A stretch of 9,392 nt of DNA from Pseudomonadota bacterium (GTDB taxonomy: Bacteria; Pseudomonadota; Alphaproteobacteria; Reyranellales; Reyranellaceae). A model generated the notes under the pieces. The model was not told the origin of the DNA. It ran no database searches and saw nothing but the letters and a program-made list of their open reading frames with translations. Each line of letters begins with the position of its first letter. Position 1 is the stretch's first letter. The translations under genes and the position numbers were made by a program. The DNA is taken from contig JAEZHS010000350.1 in assembly GCA_023436825.1 (NCBI GenBank), forward strand, positions 1 to 9,392, written 5' to 3'. Shown piece after piece: positions 7,847-9,392 of the stretch.

Positions 7847-8764
7847 TCATGGTCCACGCAGCCTGGGATCGAGCACGGCGTTCATCAGGTCGGCGAGCAT
7901 GGTGAGCGCCACGTAGATCACCGCCAGCACCAGCACGACGGCCTGCACCACGGGGAAGTCGTTCTTGCCGATCGATTCCCAGGCGAGGAAGCCCACGCCG
8001 TGCAGGGCGAAGACCTGCTCGATCACGATCGAGCCGCCCAGCATGAAGCCGAGCTGGACGGCCGCGATCGCCACCACCGGGATGGCGGCGTTGCGCAGCG
8101 CATGCTTCAGCAGGATCGAGGCGCGCGACAGTCCCTTGGCGCGCGCCGTCCGGATGTAGTCCGAGCCCATCGCCTGGATCATGCCGGCGCGCGTCAGCCG
8201 CGTCAGCGCGGGGATCGCCGAGAAGGCGAGCACGATGCCCGGCATGACGTAGTGCTGCCAGGAGCCGGTGCCCGAGATCGGCAGCCAGCCGAGGTGCAGG
8301 CCGAGCGTGATCATCAAGATCAATCCAAGCCAGAACGACGGCATGGCCTGGCCGAGCAGGGCCACCATCTGGACGACGCGGTCGAGGGTGGTGTTCTCGC
8401 GCACCGCCGCCAGGATGCCGAGTGGCAGGGAGACCACGAGCGCGATCACCAGCCCCGTGAGGCCGAGGGTCACGGTGATCGGCATGCGCTCGGCGATCAG
8501 GCTCGAGACCTTGGTCTTGAAGAAGTAGCTTTCTCCCAGATCGCCGGTTACCGCGCGGCCGACCCAGTCGAAGAACTGCACGGTGAGCGGCCGGTCGAGC
8601 CCATAGGCCTTGCGCACGGCCTCGACGTCGGCCTGCGTGGCGTTGGGACCGGCGATCGAGATCGCGAGGTCGCCCGACAGGCGCGTCAGGATGAAGGCGA
8701 GCGTCATGACGGTGGCGGCCACGAGGATCGCCACGATCAGACGTCGAACGAGGAACTGCAGCAT
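7847..8764 (-). CDS. Peptide/opine-type ABC importer permease, DppB-like
   Basis: This 305-residue inner-membrane subunit opens the operon. The N-terminus MLQFLVRRL followed by a membrane helix (about 8-28), the periplasmic loop with RKAYGLDRPL (51-60) and GDLGESYFFKTKV (74-86), and the ERMPITVTLGL segment (92-102) are classic DppB features. The coupling loop is DYIRTARAKGLSRASILLKH (202-221), with ALRNAAIPV after it, and the C-terminus DLMNAVLDPRLRGP (292-305) is the family's usual ending. Six membrane segments are expected. It would form the channel with the DppC-like protein. The ATG at 8764 has no good Shine-Dalgarno: the minus strand just upstream reads CCCTCCAAGC. An upstream start is not evident. 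The promoter should lie in 8765-8900, shared with the divergent metallopeptidase gene. Confidence 0.94.
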   Translation of the reverse strand: MLQFLVRRLIVAILVAATVMTLAFILTRLSGDLAISIAGPNATQADVEAVRKAYGLDRPLTVQFFDWVGRAVTGDLGESYFFKTKVSSLIAERMPITVTLGLTGLVIALVVSLPLGILAAVRENTTLDRVVQMVALLGQAMPSFWLGLILMITLGLHLGWLPISGTGSWQHYVMPGIVLAFSAIPALTRLTRAGMIQAMGSDYIRTARAKGLSRASILLKHALRNAAIPVVAIAAVQLGFMLGGSIVIEQVFALHGVGFLAWESIGKNDFPVVQAVVLVLAVIYVALTMLADLMNAVLDPRLRGP

Positions 8765-8900
8765 GCTTGGAGGGCGAGCTTAGAGCGTATCGGCCGGGAA
8801 GGCGACCATGCGATTCCCGCGCCAAAGATCACCGGTCTCACCACAGATTCGTCCACCATCGCCCCTTGGCGGGCGCGCCTCGGTCCTATATGGGGGAGTC
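8765..8900. promoter_or_regulatory. Divergent intergenic region, importer operon versus metallopeptidase
   Basis: These 136 bases separate the first permease start (minus) from the metallopeptidase start (plus) and must carry the control sites of both. On the plus strand, TTGGCG (8866-8871) and CTATAT (8886-8891) are a possible but badly spaced pair (14 bases). No clear minus-strand promoter or operator palindrome was found, and no regulator gene lies next to it. Confidence 0.4.
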
Positions 8901-9356
8901 ATGCCGGTCTTCACCAATCCGCGGCGCATGCCTTGCTTCGGCACGGCGCCCACCTTGGAGGACTTCGAGGCGATCGCCGCCGAGGCGCTGGCGACGATTC
9001 CCGAGGAGTTCCGGCGGCATGTCGGCAACGTGCGCATCCAGGTCGACGACTTCCCGTCCGACGAGGTCGAGAAGGAGATGGACCTCGACACGCCGTTCGA
9101 CTTGCTCGGCCTCTATCAGGGCGTGTCGATGATGGAGCGCGGCGCGGGCCACGTCGCCAACGACATCGACCGCATTTTCCTCTATCGCCGGCCGATCCTC
9201 GACTACTGGTGCGAATCGGGCGAGGACCTGCCGCACATCGTGCGTCACGTGCTGATCCACGAGATCGGCCATCACTTCGGTCTGAGCGACGACGACATGG
9301 AAGCGATCGAAGCCAAGGCCGAGGAAGAGTCGCGCAGGGCGCAGCCCGGCGTTTAG
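8901..9356 (+). CDS. Small metallopeptidase-family protein (Zincin_1, HExxH)
   Basis: This 151-residue protein belongs to a widespread small bacterial family with a minimal zincin fold. The decisive motif is HEIGHHFGLSDDDM (120-133): His120, Glu121 and His124 form the HExxH zinc site, and Asp130 sits where an Asp may be the third ligand. Other family hallmarks are LLGLYQGV (68-75), a GAGHVAND stretch (81-88), and RIFLYRRPIL (91-100). No signal peptide or membrane segment is present, so it should be cytoplasmic. Whether such proteins cleave peptides is largely unproven. The ATG at 8901 follows GGGGGAG (8892-8898), which supports it. The frame is open further left (to 8808), but that extension has an atypical Arg/Pro-rich composition. 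The domain would also fit a start at the ATG at 8928. No functional tie to the importer operon is apparent. Confidence 0.92.
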   Translation: MPVFTNPRRMPCFGTAPTLEDFEAIAAEALATIPEEFRRHVGNVRIQVDDFPSDEVEKEMDLDTPFDLLGLYQGVSMMERGAGHVANDIDRIFLYRRPILDYWCESGEDLPHIVRHVLIHEIGHHFGLSDDDMEAIEAKAEEESRRAQPGV

Positions 9357-9381
9357 GCGCACAAACGACGTTGCGACGGCG

Positions 9382-9392
9382 CTGTCATCCCG
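9382..9392. repeat. Truncated second copy of the palindromic repeat (window edge)
   Basis: The last eleven bases, CTGTCATCCCG, match the outer end of the inverted repeat at 1616-1690 (left arm CTGTCATCTCG; right arm, reversed, GTCATCCCGAG). It begins 26 bases after the metallopeptidase stop, the same 3'-flanking position as the first copy. Only the edge is visible, so the identification rests on a short match. Confidence 0.5.

Noticed and set aside
7222..7905. Plus-strand open frame opposite the permease genes
   Set aside because: It is rich in His, Asp, Gly and Arg as expected from the reverse complement of membrane-protein codons; no family resemblance.

Overview
The window is GC-rich, densely coded bacterial chromosome. 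Codon use, gene families and a palindromic repeat of the 'GTCATCCCGAGCGTAGCGA' kind point to an alphaproteobacterium. I cannot fix the order, though Hyphomicrobiales- or Rhodospirillales-type lineages fit. There are no rRNA or tRNA genes, no CRISPR array, no transposase and no phage genes. It reads as core and catabolic chromosome rather than a mobile island.

Left part, plus strand (1-1690): a YihY/BrkB-family inner-membrane protein, whose start may lie one base outside the window, is followed by a small exported Ala/Pro-rich protein with a compact C-terminal domain. An imperfect inverted repeat (1616-1690) begins seven bases after that gene's stop. A 458-base gene-free stretch (1609-2066) follows. 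It holds this repeat, an AT-rich patch with a good sigma70-like promoter (1818-1845), several small hairpins, a 9-bp tandem repeat and a perfect 16-bp palindrome. It could encode an untranslated RNA.

Centre and right (2067-8764): a pterin-4a-carbinolamine dehydratase gene (minus) is divergent from a peptide/nickel-type (SBP_bac_5) periplasmic binding protein gene (plus). The binding protein gene runs head-on into a five-gene minus-strand operon: two permeases (DppB- and DppC-like), two ATPases (DppD- and DppF-like) and a FAD aromatic-ring hydroxylase. The stop codons of the binding protein and the hydroxylase abut with no base between them. Four of the operon's five genes are joined by 4- or 16-base overlaps, so they are probably translationally coupled. 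Together the six genes make a complete ABC importer plus one cytoplasmic hydroxylase. This suggests uptake and first oxidation of one small aromatic or N-heteroaromatic compound, or of a conjugate of it. The hydroxylase resembles 6-hydroxynicotinate 3-monooxygenase (NicC), but two pocket histidines appear to be replaced (Gln47 and Tyr300). The substrate is therefore probably related to 6-hydroxynicotinate but not identical to it.

Right end (8901-9356): a small HExxH zinc-metallopeptidase-fold protein is divergent from the transporter operon. Just after it, the window ends inside what looks like a second copy of the palindromic repeat.

The most interesting parts are the importer plus NicC-like hydroxylase unit and the possible small RNA locus at about 1818-1990. 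Neither can be proven without searches or experiments.
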